53,889 nt of DNA from Acidobacteriota bacterium (GTDB lineage: Bacteria > Acidobacteriota > Terriglobia > Bryobacterales > Bryobacteraceae), in the NCBI GenBank assembly GCA_021787555.1, contig JAJYLS010000002.1, positions 1 to 53,889 on the forward strand, read 5' to 3'. Below, piece by piece: positions 36,135 to 44,882 of the stretch. A model generated the notes under the pieces. It did no database searches. It was not told the DNA's origin and saw nothing but the letters and a program-made list of their open reading frames with translations. Position numbers and translations under genes: made by a program. The stretch's first letter is position 1; every line of letters begins with the position of its first letter.

Positions 36135-36983
36135 ATGAACAATACCGCAGTTCTCCGCATCAACTGTCCGGACCGCAAAGGCTTGGTCGCGGCCGTTTCC
36201 AGCCTGCTATATAACCATGGCGCCAACATCACGCACGCGGACCAGCACCAGGACCACCAGGCTGGGCTCTTTTTTATGCGCGTGGAATGGATGCTCAATG
36301 GATTCGACCTGGACGCCTTCACGGAAGCCTTTCGCAGCACTGCCGCGGAGCTACAGATGCAATGGCGTCTCAACGTGACGGCGGAAGCACCGCGGGTTGC
36401 GATTTTCGTGTCTCAGCACCTCCATTGTCTGGTCGACCTGCTCCACAGGCAACAGGCCGGAGAGCTCCACTGCTCGATTCCGCTGATCGTCAGCAACCAT
36501 CGCAACGCGGAGGGGCTCGCGCGATTTTACGGCGTGGAGTTCCGCTACATCTCCGTGGAACCCGGCGCCAAAGCAGACGCCGAGGAGGAGCAGCAGCGGC
36601 TTCTTTCGGAGCGAGCCGTTGACTTGATCATCCTGGCGCGCTACATGCAGATTCTGTCGCCTGCGTTCGTCAGGGAGTATCCCGCCCGGATCATCAACGT
36701 GCACCATTCTTTTCTGCCGGCCTTTGTTGGTGCCCGCCCCTATCACGCGGCTTTCCGGCGCGGTGTAAAACTGATCGGGGCCACCAGCCACTACGTTACC
36801 GAAACCCTCGACGAAGGCCCGATCATCGAGCAGGACGTAATGCGGATTTCGCATCGCGATCAGGTAGAAGATCTCATCCAGAAAGGCCGCGACATCGAGA
36901 AGGTTGTATTGTCCCGTGCCGTGAAGTGGCACCTCGAGCACCGGATTCTCTGCTACGGAAACAAGACGGTCGTATTCGATTAG
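36135..36983 (+). CDS. purU: Formyltetrahydrofolate deformylase
   Basis: PurU hydrolyses 10-formyltetrahydrofolate to formate and THF. The N-terminal ACT-like regulatory domain opens with LRINCPDRKGLVAAVSSLL. The catalytic formyltransferase fold has RIINVHHSFLPAFVGARPYH, then VKLIGATSHYVTETLDEGPI, the Asn-His-Asp set of the PurN/PurU family. Length (282 aa) is typical. Its 3' end overlaps the convergent sulfatase end by 4 bp. It is the only plainly housekeeping gene in this part of the window. Confidence 0.93.
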   Translation: MNNTAVLRINCPDRKGLVAAVSSLLYNHGANITHADQHQDHQAGLFFMRVEWMLNGFDLDAFTEAFRSTAAELQMQWRLNVTAEAPRVAIFVSQHLHCLVDLLHRQQAGELHCSIPLIVSNHRNAEGLARFYGVEFRYISVEPGAKADAEEEQQRLLSERAVDLIILARYMQILSPAFVREYPARIINVHHSFLPAFVGARPYHAAFRRGVKLIGATSHYVTETLDEGPIIEQDVMRISHRDQVEDLIQKGRDIEKVVLSRAVKWHLEHRILCYGNKTVVFD

Positions 36984-38461
36984 ACCGGCATTTCGAACGA
37001 GACCCCGTTCTGCCGCTGCCAATCCGCCATCGCCGCGCGCAGCCGCAGCAGGTGGGAACGGTGCCCGCTGTGGGCGGCCAGGTTGTGCATCTCGCCCGGA
37101 TCGGTTTCCAGGTCCACCAGCGACTCGCGCCGCTTGCCTTTATCCGGATCGAACGCCGCGTACTTGTACCGGCCGTCCGTGACCATGTAGCCGATTTCCG
37201 ATTCCACCAACAGCGTCGGGCGCTGGCGCGCCGGCGGTTTGCCTTCGACGGACGGCCGCAGGCTGCGTCCCTGCAAGCCCGCCGGCGGCTCCACGCCGCC
37301 GTAGTCGCAGACGGTGGGAAAAACATCCAGGCCGGTGCTGGCCAACACGTCCTCCACTACCACTCCCGCGCGGTGCGCGGCGGGATCGCGGACGATCAGC
37401 GGCACCCGCGCAGATTCCTCGTAGAACGTCGTCTTATGCTCCAACCGGTGAGCGGAATCGTGATCTCCATGATCGGCGAGAAAAATCACCACCGTGTTGC
37501 CGGCGAGCCCGGTATCGTCGAGCGCCGACAAGACCTGGTGGATCTGACCGTCCACGCGCTCCGTCAGGCGGCAGTAGGCCCAGCGATGCCGGCGCCACCT
37601 TTCGGCGTTCCACGTGCGGCGGGCGTGTTCGCGGAAAGGCCGCTCCTTCACCAGCCACTCGATCGCGTCCGGCTCTTCTTTCGGGATCTCGAAGTTTGCC
37701 GGCAGCGGCGGGCACCGGTGCACGAAAAAATCCTTCTCGGAAATGCCCGGCGGCATTGCGAGCGCTTCGTCCAGTTCCTTCGGCGCGTGCAGCGCGATCC
37801 TACCGTCGGGGTTCTCGGCCGCCGCCGCTCCTTTGAGCGACTCCGCGTAATCCCGAATCGCCATGTAGCAGATGTCGTGCGGATTGATGAACGACGTCAC
37901 CAGAAAGAACGGCTTGGAATGCGGCTTGTGAAGATAGTCGACGGACAGCCGGGCCAGTTCTTCCCGCTGATTCGGCGTCACGACGGTGTCGAAGCCGCAT
38001 TCGCGGATACGGGCCATCGGCCCCGGAAGGTGCACCTTTCCGCCGTACGCCGTCTCATAACCGGCGCGGCGCATGATGTGGCCCAGCGCGCGCTGCGGAA
38101 AGTCATTCACCGCGGCGGACGGTTTCGATCCGTTGTGCCGGACGCCGACGGCCGAAGGATATTTTCCGGTAAACATCGCGAACCGCGATGGCAGGCAGAC
38201 CGGATTGGCGGCGTAGGCCTGCGCGAAGCGCACACCCGAGTGCGCCAGGCTGTCCATGGCGGGCGTCCGCAGCCAAGGATTGCCCGCGGCGCTGAGCATC
38301 CGGGACGACTGCTGGTCCGTAATCACCAACAGAATATTCGGCCGGGCGGCGGCGCGCGCGCCAGGCAGCAAACCTCCCGCTATCCCGGCGCCGCCCGCGG
38401 CGGCAACACTCTTCAGCAAGGACCGGCGGGTAAGACTCTTCGCGCTCACTTTCACCTCCAT
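36980..38461 (-). CDS. Tat-exported sulfatase (type I, FGly Cys motif)
   Basis: This sulfatase (493 aa) has a twin-arginine signal (SLTRRSLLKSVAAAGG). The formylglycine motif NPVCLPSRFAMFTG carries C89, which must be oxidised to formylglycine. Further motifs are NILLVITDQQ (metal ligands), GKVHLPG and LADHGDHDS. This is the bacterial aryl/glycan sulfatase layout. No sulfatase-maturing enzyme is seen in the window. It is convergent with purU and divergent from the GH35-like gene, with 85 bp between starts. Confidence 0.85.
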   Translation of the reverse strand: MEVKVSAKSLTRRSLLKSVAAAGGAGIAGGLLPGARAAARPNILLVITDQQSSRMLSAAGNPWLRTPAMDSLAHSGVRFAQAYAANPVCLPSRFAMFTGKYPSAVGVRHNGSKPSAAVNDFPQRALGHIMRRAGYETAYGGKVHLPGPMARIRECGFDTVVTPNQREELARLSVDYLHKPHSKPFFLVTSFINPHDICYMAIRDYAESLKGAAAAENPDGRIALHAPKELDEALAMPPGISEKDFFVHRCPPLPANFEIPKEEPDAIEWLVKERPFREHARRTWNAERWRRHRWAYCRLTERVDGQIHQVLSALDDTGLAGNTVVIFLADHGDHDSAHRLEHKTTFYEESARVPLIVRDPAAHRAGVVVEDVLASTGLDVFPTVCDYGGVEPPAGLQGRSLRPSVEGKPPARQRPTLLVESEIGYMVTDGRYKYAAFDPDKGKRRESLVDLETDPGEMHNLAAHSGHRSHLLRLRAAMADWQRQNGVSFEMPV

Positions 38462-38546
38462 TTCGGTATGTCCGGATTGTACTGCATTTCAACCGCCGGC
38501 GCCCACTCGGCAAGCAATGATAATCAGGTGCGATAATCGGGGGTCG

Positions 38547-40124
38547 ATGCGTTCCTTATTTCCATATATTCTCTGCGCCTGTGCGACTCTCGCCGCGCAG
38601 ACCGCCGATCCAGCGGCTCCCCACCTGCGGAAGCAGGGCGAGGCCGCGCAGCTCGTTGTAGACGGCGCACCCTTCCTGGTCCTCGGAGGCGAATTGGATA
38701 ACTCCAGTTCTTCGAGCCTCTCCTACATGGACCCCATTTGGGACCGCATGGTGGCCCTGAATTTCAATTCCGTGCTGGCGCCGGTTTCCTGGGAGCTGAT
38801 CGAACCCCGGGAAGGTCATTTCGATTTCTCCACGGTGGACGGCCTGATTTACGGCGCCCGCCGCCACGGCCTCCATCTGGTTTTCCTCTGGTTCGGAAGC
38901 TGGAAAAACGGCACGTCGAGCTATGTTCCCGAGTGGGTGAAGAAGGATTTCCACCGCTTCCCGCGTGGGCGGCTGGCGAATGGTGAAGCCGTCGAGGTCC
39001 TCTCGATATTCGCTCCCGCCAACTGGCAGGCGGATGCCGCCGCCTATGCCGCGCTCATGCGCCACATCCGCCAAATCGACGGCTCCGCCCCTACCGTACT
39101 CATGATGCAGGTGGAAAATGAAGTCGGTTTCCGGAACGCCCCGCGCGACCGCTCCGAAGCAGCCGATGCCGCTTTCCGATCCCCCATTCCGAAAGAGCTC
39201 TCCGATTACCTCGAAAAGAACAAGGGCGTCCTGACTCCCGAGATCCGCGCGCGCTGGCAGGCCGCAGGCGCCAAAACCAGCGGCAGTTGGGAATCCGTTT
39301 TCGGTTCCGGTCCCGCCACCGACGAGCTTTTCATGGCTTGGTATTATGCCCGCTACCTCGACCGCGTGGCCGCGGCGGGCAAAGCCGCATATCCCATCCC
39401 GATGTACGTCAACGCCTGCCTGGGCTGCGCGGGAGGCGGCCCGCTGGCGCGCGTCATGGACATCTGGCTGGCCGGCGCGCCGCATATCGACATCCTCTCG
39501 CCCGATATCTACGGCTCCAATTTCGAAGTCTGGTGCCAGCGTTACACGCGGCGCGGAAACCCGCTGTTCATTCCGGAGATGCACCACAGCGAGGACGCCA
39601 CCCGCGATATGCTCCTCGCCATCGGGCAGTACGATGCCATCGGCACTTCACCGTTCGCCGTGGATGCCATCGAAAACCCCGCCGCCAGCCCGCTGGCGCG
39701 CACCTATGCGCTTCTGCAACAGCTCGCACCCGTGATCCTCGCCCACCAGGGACTCGGCCGCCTGACGGGCTTCGTGTTGGATAAGGACCATCCGAGCGTT
39801 ACCCGCGAAATGGGCGGCTACAAGCTGACCATCTCGCTGGACGAGATCTTTCATTCTCACGCCGACATCGGCTACGGCCTCGTTGCAGCCGCGGGACCGG
39901 ACGAGTTCATCGGTGTAGGCGCCGGCTTCGGTGTGACCTTCAAGCCCAAGACCCCGGGGCCATCCCAGGCGGGCCTTGCCGGCGTGGATGAGGGCACCTA
40001 CCGCGAAGGCAAATGGGTTCCCGGGCGCCGCCTCAATGGCGACGAGGATGACCAGGGCCGAGCCTGGCGCTTCAGTCCCGACGCACCCAAGATCGAGCGC
40101 TGCACCGTCTACCGCTACCAGTGA
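38547..40124 (+). CDS. Exported GH35-like glycoside hydrolase with DUF5597-type C-terminus
   Basis: This is a clan GH-A glycoside hydrolase of 525 aa, with a short signal peptide (MRSLFPYILCACATLAAQ). The frame is open upstream, but ATG 38547 gives the clean signal. MMQVENEVGF carries acid/base E192, and FIPEMHHSED carries nucleophile E344. The C-terminal third has the beta-rich character of DUF5597 proteins often found with beta-galactosidases. The substrate is probably a beta-galactoside or related sugar, but this is inferred. It is 85 bp from the divergent sulfatase, and the ROK kinase converges on its end. Confidence 0.75.
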   Translation: MRSLFPYILCACATLAAQTADPAAPHLRKQGEAAQLVVDGAPFLVLGGELDNSSSSSLSYMDPIWDRMVALNFNSVLAPVSWELIEPREGHFDFSTVDGLIYGARRHGLHLVFLWFGSWKNGTSSYVPEWVKKDFHRFPRGRLANGEAVEVLSIFAPANWQADAAAYAALMRHIRQIDGSAPTVLMMQVENEVGFRNAPRDRSEAADAAFRSPIPKELSDYLEKNKGVLTPEIRARWQAAGAKTSGSWESVFGSGPATDELFMAWYYARYLDRVAAAGKAAYPIPMYVNACLGCAGGGPLARVMDIWLAGAPHIDILSPDIYGSNFEVWCQRYTRRGNPLFIPEMHHSEDATRDMLLAIGQYDAIGTSPFAVDAIENPAASPLARTYALLQQLAPVILAHQGLGRLTGFVLDKDHPSVTREMGGYKLTISLDEIFHSHADIGYGLVAAAGPDEFIGVGAGFGVTFKPKTPGPSQAGLAGVDEGTYREGKWVPGRRLNGDEDDQGRAWRFSPDAPKIERCTVYRYQ

Positions 40125-40145
40125 CCGCTGGATAACGCGGCATAA

Positions 40146-40988
40146 TCAGGCGCGCGCCAGCGCCACCGCTCCGTACAGGACGCTGTCGTCGCCCAGCGCC
40201 GCGGGCACCACGTCGATGCGTGCCGCCGACCAGCCGGTGATCTGCCGCCGCAGCTCCGCCCGCAGCGGAACGAACAGCCGGTCGCCCGCTTTGCTGATGC
40301 CTCCGCCAATCACGATCCGCGCCGGGTTCAGGAGCATGATCGCGGCTTTCAGTCCGAGCGCCAGGTCCACCACGTAGGGCTCGACGAACCGCGCGTCCTG
40401 CATCAACTCCTTCGCCGGTTTGCCGTGATCGCGCTGGAGCCACAACCCGCTGCACATCCGCTCGTAGCAGCCGCGCGCCCCGCACAAGCATTCGGGGCCG
40501 TCCGGCCGGATCGTCAGATGGCCGATCTCGCCACCGTAGGAATCCGCGCCGCGCCACACCCGGCCGTCTTCGTAAATGCCGCCGCCGATGCCCGTCGAAA
40601 GGGTCATGTAGAACAGCGGCGAGCAGCCCTTCCCGGCTCCGAATTCGGCCTCGCCGATCGCGCCCGTGTTCGCGTCGTTGTCCATCACCGCCGGCGCGCC
40701 GGTCAGGTCGCGGACCCAGCCGCACAGGTCGAAATCGCGCCAGCCGCCTACGTACGTCGAAAGCACCACGCGCTGCTCCCGGAAATTCACCGGTCCGCCG
40801 AAGCCGATGCCGCAGCGCTCGAAGCGGAACTCAGCCATCCAGGCGCGTGCAATTTCGGAGATCTGGCCGAGCATCCAGTCCCGGCCCCCGCCGGCGTCCG
40901 TCGCGCGCGATTCGCGCCGCACCATCGCCGTGCCGTCGAATACCGCCATGCTGAACTTGGTACCACCGATATCGATCGCGAGAAGCAT
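40146..40988 (-). CDS. ROK-family sugar kinase
   Basis: This 280-aa kinase has the N-terminal phosphate motif AIDIGGTKFS, the sugar-binding catalytic segment VMDNDANTGAIGE (Asp of DND), and the ROK zinc motif GHLTIRPDG followed by CLCGARGCYER. A glycine-rich adenosine motif is at IVIGGGISKAGD. There is no DNA-binding domain, so it is a kinase rather than a repressor, probably a glucokinase or a related hexose/hexosamine kinase. It converges with the GH35-like gene. A hairpin of 8-bp repeats lies upstream of its start. Confidence 0.85.
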   Translation of the reverse strand: MLLAIDIGGTKFSMAVFDGTAMVRRESRATDAGGGRDWMLGQISEIARAWMAEFRFERCGIGFGGPVNFREQRVVLSTYVGGWRDFDLCGWVRDLTGAPAVMDNDANTGAIGEAEFGAGKGCSPLFYMTLSTGIGGGIYEDGRVWRGADSYGGEIGHLTIRPDGPECLCGARGCYERMCSGLWLQRDHGKPAKELMQDARFVEPYVVDLALGLKAAIMLLNPARIVIGGGISKAGDRLFVPLRAELRRQITGWSAARIDVVPAALGDDSVLYGAVALARA

Positions 40989-40998
40989 AATGAAAGGA

Positions 40999-41079
40999 GG
41001 AGTTAAGAAGTTAAGGAGTTAAGGAGTTAGAATCTGCCGCCGGCTTCTTGACTCCTCAACTCCTTCACTCGTTAACTCC
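40999..41079. repeat. Opposed 8-bp tandem arrays forming a hairpin
   Basis: The left arm has four octamers GGAGTTAA, GAAGTTAA, GGAGTTAA, GGAGTTAG (40999-41030). After 13 bases (41031-41043) the right arm, read on the minus strand, has GGAGTTAA, CGAGTGAA, GGAGTTGA, GGAGTCAA and GAAG (41079-41044). It lies between the divergent ROK-kinase and double-thioredoxin genes. Both arms keep 8-bp register and could pair along most of their length. Confidence 0.8.
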
Positions 41080-41139
41080 TCTCTCCATCATATCTGCGGC
41101 GGCATTGGCGGCGGCGCCGTAACCTGCTACGTTACTCTC

Positions 41140-42273
41140 ATGCGCACCATCCTCGCTCTCTTCGCTCTCGCCCTCGCGGCCGGTGCCCAGCAGCACCATC
41201 CCATTCTGCCCATCGGCTCTCCTGCCCCCGATTTCGCGCTCCCCGGAATCGACGGCCAGGTTCACAAGCTCAGCGACTACAGCGCCAGCCCAATCCTGGT
41301 CGTCATGTTCATCTGCAATCACTGCCCGACCTCGCAGCTCTACGAAAGCCGCATCAAGCAGCTCGTCGCGGATTACCGGCCCAAGGGCGTGGCATTCGTC
41401 GCCATCGAGCCCAACGATCCGCGCGCCGTCCATCTCTCGGAAATGGGCTACACGGACGTCGGCGACAGTCTCGAAGAGATGAAAATCCGCGCCGCCTACC
41501 GCCATTTCAATTTCCCCTACCTCTACGATGGCGAGACGCAATCCACCGCCGAAGCTTACGGCTGCCAGGCCACGCCGCACATTTTCATTTTTGACAAGGA
41601 CCGCAAGCTGCGCTACGAGGGCCGCGTCGACGACGCCCAGCGCGAATCGCTGGTGAAGGTGCACGACGCGCGCAACGCGCTCGACGCGCTGCTGGCTGGC
41701 CGGCCCGTAGCCGTGCCGCAGACGCACGCCTTCGGCTGCTCCACGAAATGGAAATCCAAAATCGCCGGCCAGGAGGATGAGATGCGCAAGATCGAGGCCG
41801 AGCCGGTGAACGTAGAAATGGCCACCGCCGACGATCTGAAGAAGCTGCGCGCGAACGCCACCGGGAACGTGCTGCTGGTGAATTTCTGGGCGACCTGGTG
41901 CGGCCCCTGCCTCACGGAACTCCCGGGCCTCGAAACCACCTACCGCATGTACCGCAGCCACCGCAATTTCGACATGGTCACGGTCTCGACCAATTATCCC
42001 GACGAGAAAACCGGCGTGCTGAAGGTTCTCCAGCAAATGCACGCCTCCGGCCGCAACCTGCTGTTCGCCACGACCGACACCTACGGCCTCCAGGCGGCCT
42101 TCGATCCGCAATGGGATTCCGCCGTACCGTTCACCATGGTGATCGCGCCGGGAGGCAAGGTGCTCTACCGGCAGCAGGGCGAGGTGGACATTCTCGAAAT
42201 CCGCCGCGTGATCCTGGCCAACCTGGAAAACGAGAAATACGTCGGCCACCCGGCGTACTGGGCGACCCGCTGA
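41140..42273 (+). CDS. Exported double thioredoxin-fold protein (redoxin + TlpA-like)
   Basis: This 377-aa protein fuses two thioredoxin-fold domains behind a signal peptide (MRTILALFALALAAGA). The first (residues ~22-190) is peroxiredoxin/AhpC-TSA-like, with a CNHC site (C59, C62) in place of the usual CxxC. The second (~225-370) is TlpA/ResA-like with WATWCGPC (C254, C257). The two may act as a disulfide relay in the periplasm, although each could work alone. It is adjacent to the ROK kinase and the MFS gene without an obvious pathway link. Confidence 0.82.
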   Translation: MRTILALFALALAAGAQQHHPILPIGSPAPDFALPGIDGQVHKLSDYSASPILVVMFICNHCPTSQLYESRIKQLVADYRPKGVAFVAIEPNDPRAVHLSEMGYTDVGDSLEEMKIRAAYRHFNFPYLYDGETQSTAEAYGCQATPHIFIFDKDRKLRYEGRVDDAQRESLVKVHDARNALDALLAGRPVAVPQTHAFGCSTKWKSKIAGQEDEMRKIEAEPVNVEMATADDLKKLRANATGNVLLVNFWATWCGPCLTELPGLETTYRMYRSHRNFDMVTVSTNYPDEKTGVLKVLQQMHASGRNLLFATTDTYGLQAAFDPQWDSAVPFTMVIAPGGKVLYRQQGEVDILEIRRVILANLENEKYVGHPAYWATR

Positions 42274-42276
42274 CCG

Positions 42277-43563
42277 TCACCCTTCCAGATTCGGACGCGC
42301 GCGTGCCGCGGGTTCCTCGCTATCCGCCGCCGCCGGCTCCGGCAGCCGTCCGGTAAGATCGGCCCACGCCCACGCCAGTGCCGTGAGCGATCCGAACGCC
42401 CCCGCCACCAGCGCGATGGTGCGCGCGCTGGCAAACTGCGAGGCGATTCCCGCGGCGGCCATCGAGCCGATCATCACCGACCACCGCAGCGATTCCATGG
42501 TGGCGAACACCCGCCCGCGAAAGTCCACCGGCGTGTGCCGCAGAAGCTGGGTGTTGTTCAGCACCGACGCCACCGCCATCCCCACGCGCGAGAACATCAT
42601 GCACACCAGCGCCGCCGCGTACGATTGCATCTGGCTGAACAGCATGTACGCCGCGCCGTGCGCCAGGTACGAAATCGTCACCGTGCGTTTGTACCCGCCG
42701 AAGCCGGCGCGCTTCCCCGCCAGGTGCCCGATGGCGCCGCCCGCCAGCAGCCCGATGCCGGCGAATCCCCACAGCGCACCGATGCCCGCCGCACCGCGAT
42801 GGAAAACCTGCTCGCCGAACAGCGCGAACAGAATCTGCGCCGCGCCGCCGCCCATCGCCCATCCCACGGAAATCATGGCAATCCCCATGACCAGCGGCGC
42901 CGAGCGCATGTATGCCAGGCCTTCGCGGTATTCGTGCCACGGCCGGACCATGGCCGCGGCGGCTTTCCGCGCCACGCGAAATCCGCCGGGCACCGCAATC
43001 CGCGAAATGCACGCGGCCGAAAACACGAAGGAAAGCGAATTCAGAATGAACGCCCACGCGTATCCGAAGCGCGCCGCGCTGAAACCGGCCAGCAGCGTGC
43101 CGGCGGTTAGCGTGGCCCACGAAGTGGTCTGCGTAAGCGAATTGGCGGTGTGCAGTTCTTCGGCGTTGGCGATGGTGGGAAGGATCGCGGCGCGCCCGCT
43201 GGTGAAAAACGGCGACGCGAACATCAGCGCCGCGCTCAGCACGTACAGCAGCCAGGATCGCGGCTCGTGGATGGTGAGCACGAACGCCAGTGCCACCACC
43301 GCGCGGATGATATCGCTCGCAATCATGATGCGCTTGCGGTCGAGGCGATCGAGCAGCACGCCGGCGATCGGGCCCGCCGCCACCGCCGGAATGGCGCGCG
43401 CGAGCATCACTCCGCTCACCACCAGTCCCGAGCCGGATTTCTCCATGACCAGCGCGAACACGGCGATGTTATTGAAGTAGTCGCCGATCTCGCTGACCAC
43501 CTGTCCCATCCAGGTGTAGCGGTAGTTGCGGTTTTGCCGGAGAAGTCCGAGGAGCGAGGTCAC
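42277..43563 (-). CDS. MFS transporter (12-helix, exporter-like)
   Basis: This 428-aa protein has about twelve hydrophobic helices. The conserved loop between helices 2 and 3 reads GVLLDRLDRKRIMIASD, which is the MFS signature. The family resembles EntS-like or multidrug MFS exporters of the MFS_3 type rather than sugar importers. It is encoded 7 bp from the Gfo/Idh gene on the same strand and ends 3 bp from the convergent double-thioredoxin gene. The substrate is unknown. Confidence 0.8.
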   Translation of the reverse strand: MTSLLGLLRQNRNYRYTWMGQVVSEIGDYFNNIAVFALVMEKSGSGLVVSGVMLARAIPAVAAGPIAGVLLDRLDRKRIMIASDIIRAVVALAFVLTIHEPRSWLLYVLSAALMFASPFFTSGRAAILPTIANAEELHTANSLTQTTSWATLTAGTLLAGFSAARFGYAWAFILNSLSFVFSAACISRIAVPGGFRVARKAAAAMVRPWHEYREGLAYMRSAPLVMGIAMISVGWAMGGGAAQILFALFGEQVFHRGAAGIGALWGFAGIGLLAGGAIGHLAGKRAGFGGYKRTVTISYLAHGAAYMLFSQMQSYAAALVCMMFSRVGMAVASVLNNTQLLRHTPVDFRGRVFATMESLRWSVMIGSMAAAGIASQFASARTIALVAGAFGSLTALAWAWADLTGRLPEPAAADSEEPAARARPNLEG

Positions 43564-43570
43564 GGCCGCG

Positions 43571-44782
43571 TCAGGCTTCCACGCGCTGGAGCGCCGCGTT
43601 CCATTTCAGCCGCCGGCCCTGTTTGATCGACATGTTGGCCATCTGAACGACCAGCGCGGCCTGGAAGGCGATGCGCATCGGCGCCGCGGGCGGCTTCCGC
43701 GTGCGCACGCATTCGAGGAAATTCTGCACGTGCAAGTCCGTGGCCCAGCCGAAACCCTTCGGCGATTTCATCTCCATGGCCGGCGCGTCCTCCGCGCCCT
43801 TGAGATAGACCTTGAAATTCTCGCGGCCGATGTCCATGCGCGCGCGATCGCCGTCAAGCTGATTGAGCTGATCGTTCGCCATCTTGTACTGCATGGCGGC
43901 GTAGTTGATGGTGAATACGCCGAGGAAATCCTCGGGATATTCCGCGATAGCCACCACCGATTCCGGCATGTCCACACCGGCCAAGTGCGGCTTGCCGCCC
44001 GACGCGTTCACCGCGCTCGGGTAGCCCGCGCCCATCAGCATGTGGATGCCGTCGAAGACGTGCGCGCCCTGGTCCGCCAGGATGCCGCCGGCGTAATCGG
44101 AATAGTAGCGCCACTCGCGGAAGCGCTGAGGATCGAACGGCCGATGCGGCGCCGGTCCCTGCCACTGCTCCCAATTGAGCTTGCCGTCGAGTTTGTGCGG
44201 CGTTCTTCCCAGGTAATTGTTCAACCACCACGAGCGCACCATCCGCACGGTGCCGAGCTTGCCGGAAGCCACCACCTCGCGCCCCTGCTGGTAGAGGTCG
44301 TAGCTGCGCCGCTGCATGCCCACCTGGATGATGCTCTTGGTGTGCTTCTCCGCCTCGACCAGTTTGACGCCCTGCTCCGGCGTATGGCACAGCGGCTTTT
44401 CGACGTAAACGTCCTTGCCCGCCGCGAGCGCGTCCATCACCATCTGGTAATGCCAATGCTCCGGCGTAGCGATGAGCACCGCCTGCACGTCTTTATCCGC
44501 GAGCAGCTCTTTGTAATTGCGGTAGATTTTCGGATTGTAATTGCGGTAGATTTTCGGATGCGTGCCGGGGACTTTGGAAGCGGCCGAGACCGCGCGCTCC
44601 AGGTTGGGCTCGTAGACATCGCAAATCGCGCCGACGCGCAGGGCGGGATCTTTCTGAAAGACGCCCATGACGAAGGTGCCGCGGCTGCCGCTGCCGATGA
44701 CGCCGAGTACGACCTGCTCCGAAGGCTGCGCCGCCTGCGCCAGCGCCGCCGCGGAGGAAAGGAAAAAGATTCTGCGATTCAT
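43571..44782 (-). CDS. Gfo/Idh/MocA-family oxidoreductase with 8-residue internal duplication
   Basis: This 403-aa dehydrogenase has an N-terminal signal-like segment (MNRRIFFLSSAAALAQA), the NAD(P)-binding motif GVIGSGSRG (27-35) and the catalytic-fold block VEKPLCHTPEQ (EKP 128-130). A C-terminal substrate domain follows. It should oxidise a sugar or cyclitol, probably outside or at the membrane because of its signal. Residues 77-92 hold two tandem copies of KIYRNYNP, the second continuing as KIYRNYKELL. This comes from a perfect 24-bp DNA duplication and lengthens one loop. It lies upstream of an MFS gene in the same operon. Confidence 0.83.
   Translation of the reverse strand: MNRRIFFLSSAAALAQAAQPSEQVVLGVIGSGSRGTFVMGVFQKDPALRVGAICDVYEPNLERAVSAASKVPGTHPKIYRNYNPKIYRNYKELLADKDVQAVLIATPEHWHYQMVMDALAAGKDVYVEKPLCHTPEQGVKLVEAEKHTKSIIQVGMQRRSYDLYQQGREVVASGKLGTVRMVRSWWLNNYLGRTPHKLDGKLNWEQWQGPAPHRPFDPQRFREWRYYSDYAGGILADQGAHVFDGIHMLMGAGYPSAVNASGGKPHLAGVDMPESVVAIAEYPEDFLGVFTINYAAMQYKMANDQLNQLDGDRARMDIGRENFKVYLKGAEDAPAMEMKSPKGFGWATDLHVQNFLECVRTRKPPAAPMRIAFQAALVVQMANMSIKQGRRLKWNAALQRVEA
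44511..44558. repeat. Perfect 24-bp tandem duplication inside the Gfo/Idh gene
   Basis: Two identical 24-bp copies lie end to end (44511-44534 and 44535-44558), beginning TTGTAATTGC and ending TTTTCGGA. They are in frame and duplicate eight residues. The perfect identity suggests a recent slippage event. Confidence 0.9.
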
Positions 44783-44819
44783 GGCTGCCTTCCTAGAGAG
44801 TATCAGGAGACAGCCAGAT

Positions 44820-44871
44820 CCGCTCGCTGACGCTCGCGTCTCCGATCGGAGCCGCGACCGTGAGGGAGCGG
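44820..44871. repeat. 52-bp near-perfect palindrome (likely dispersed repeat)
   Basis: The 26-bp left and right halves match in 22 of 26 positions when one is reverse complemented, with no loop. The outer arm reads CCGCTCGCTGACG and the right end CGTGAGGGAGCGG, with TCCGATCGGA in the centre. It lies between the Gfo/Idh and DUF1501 genes. The motif CCGCGACCGTGAGGGAGCGG is, to my knowledge, frequent as a dispersed sequence in this bacterial group, but I cannot confirm copy number here. Confidence 0.6.
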
Positions 44872-44882
44872 TGCTTTTGGGC

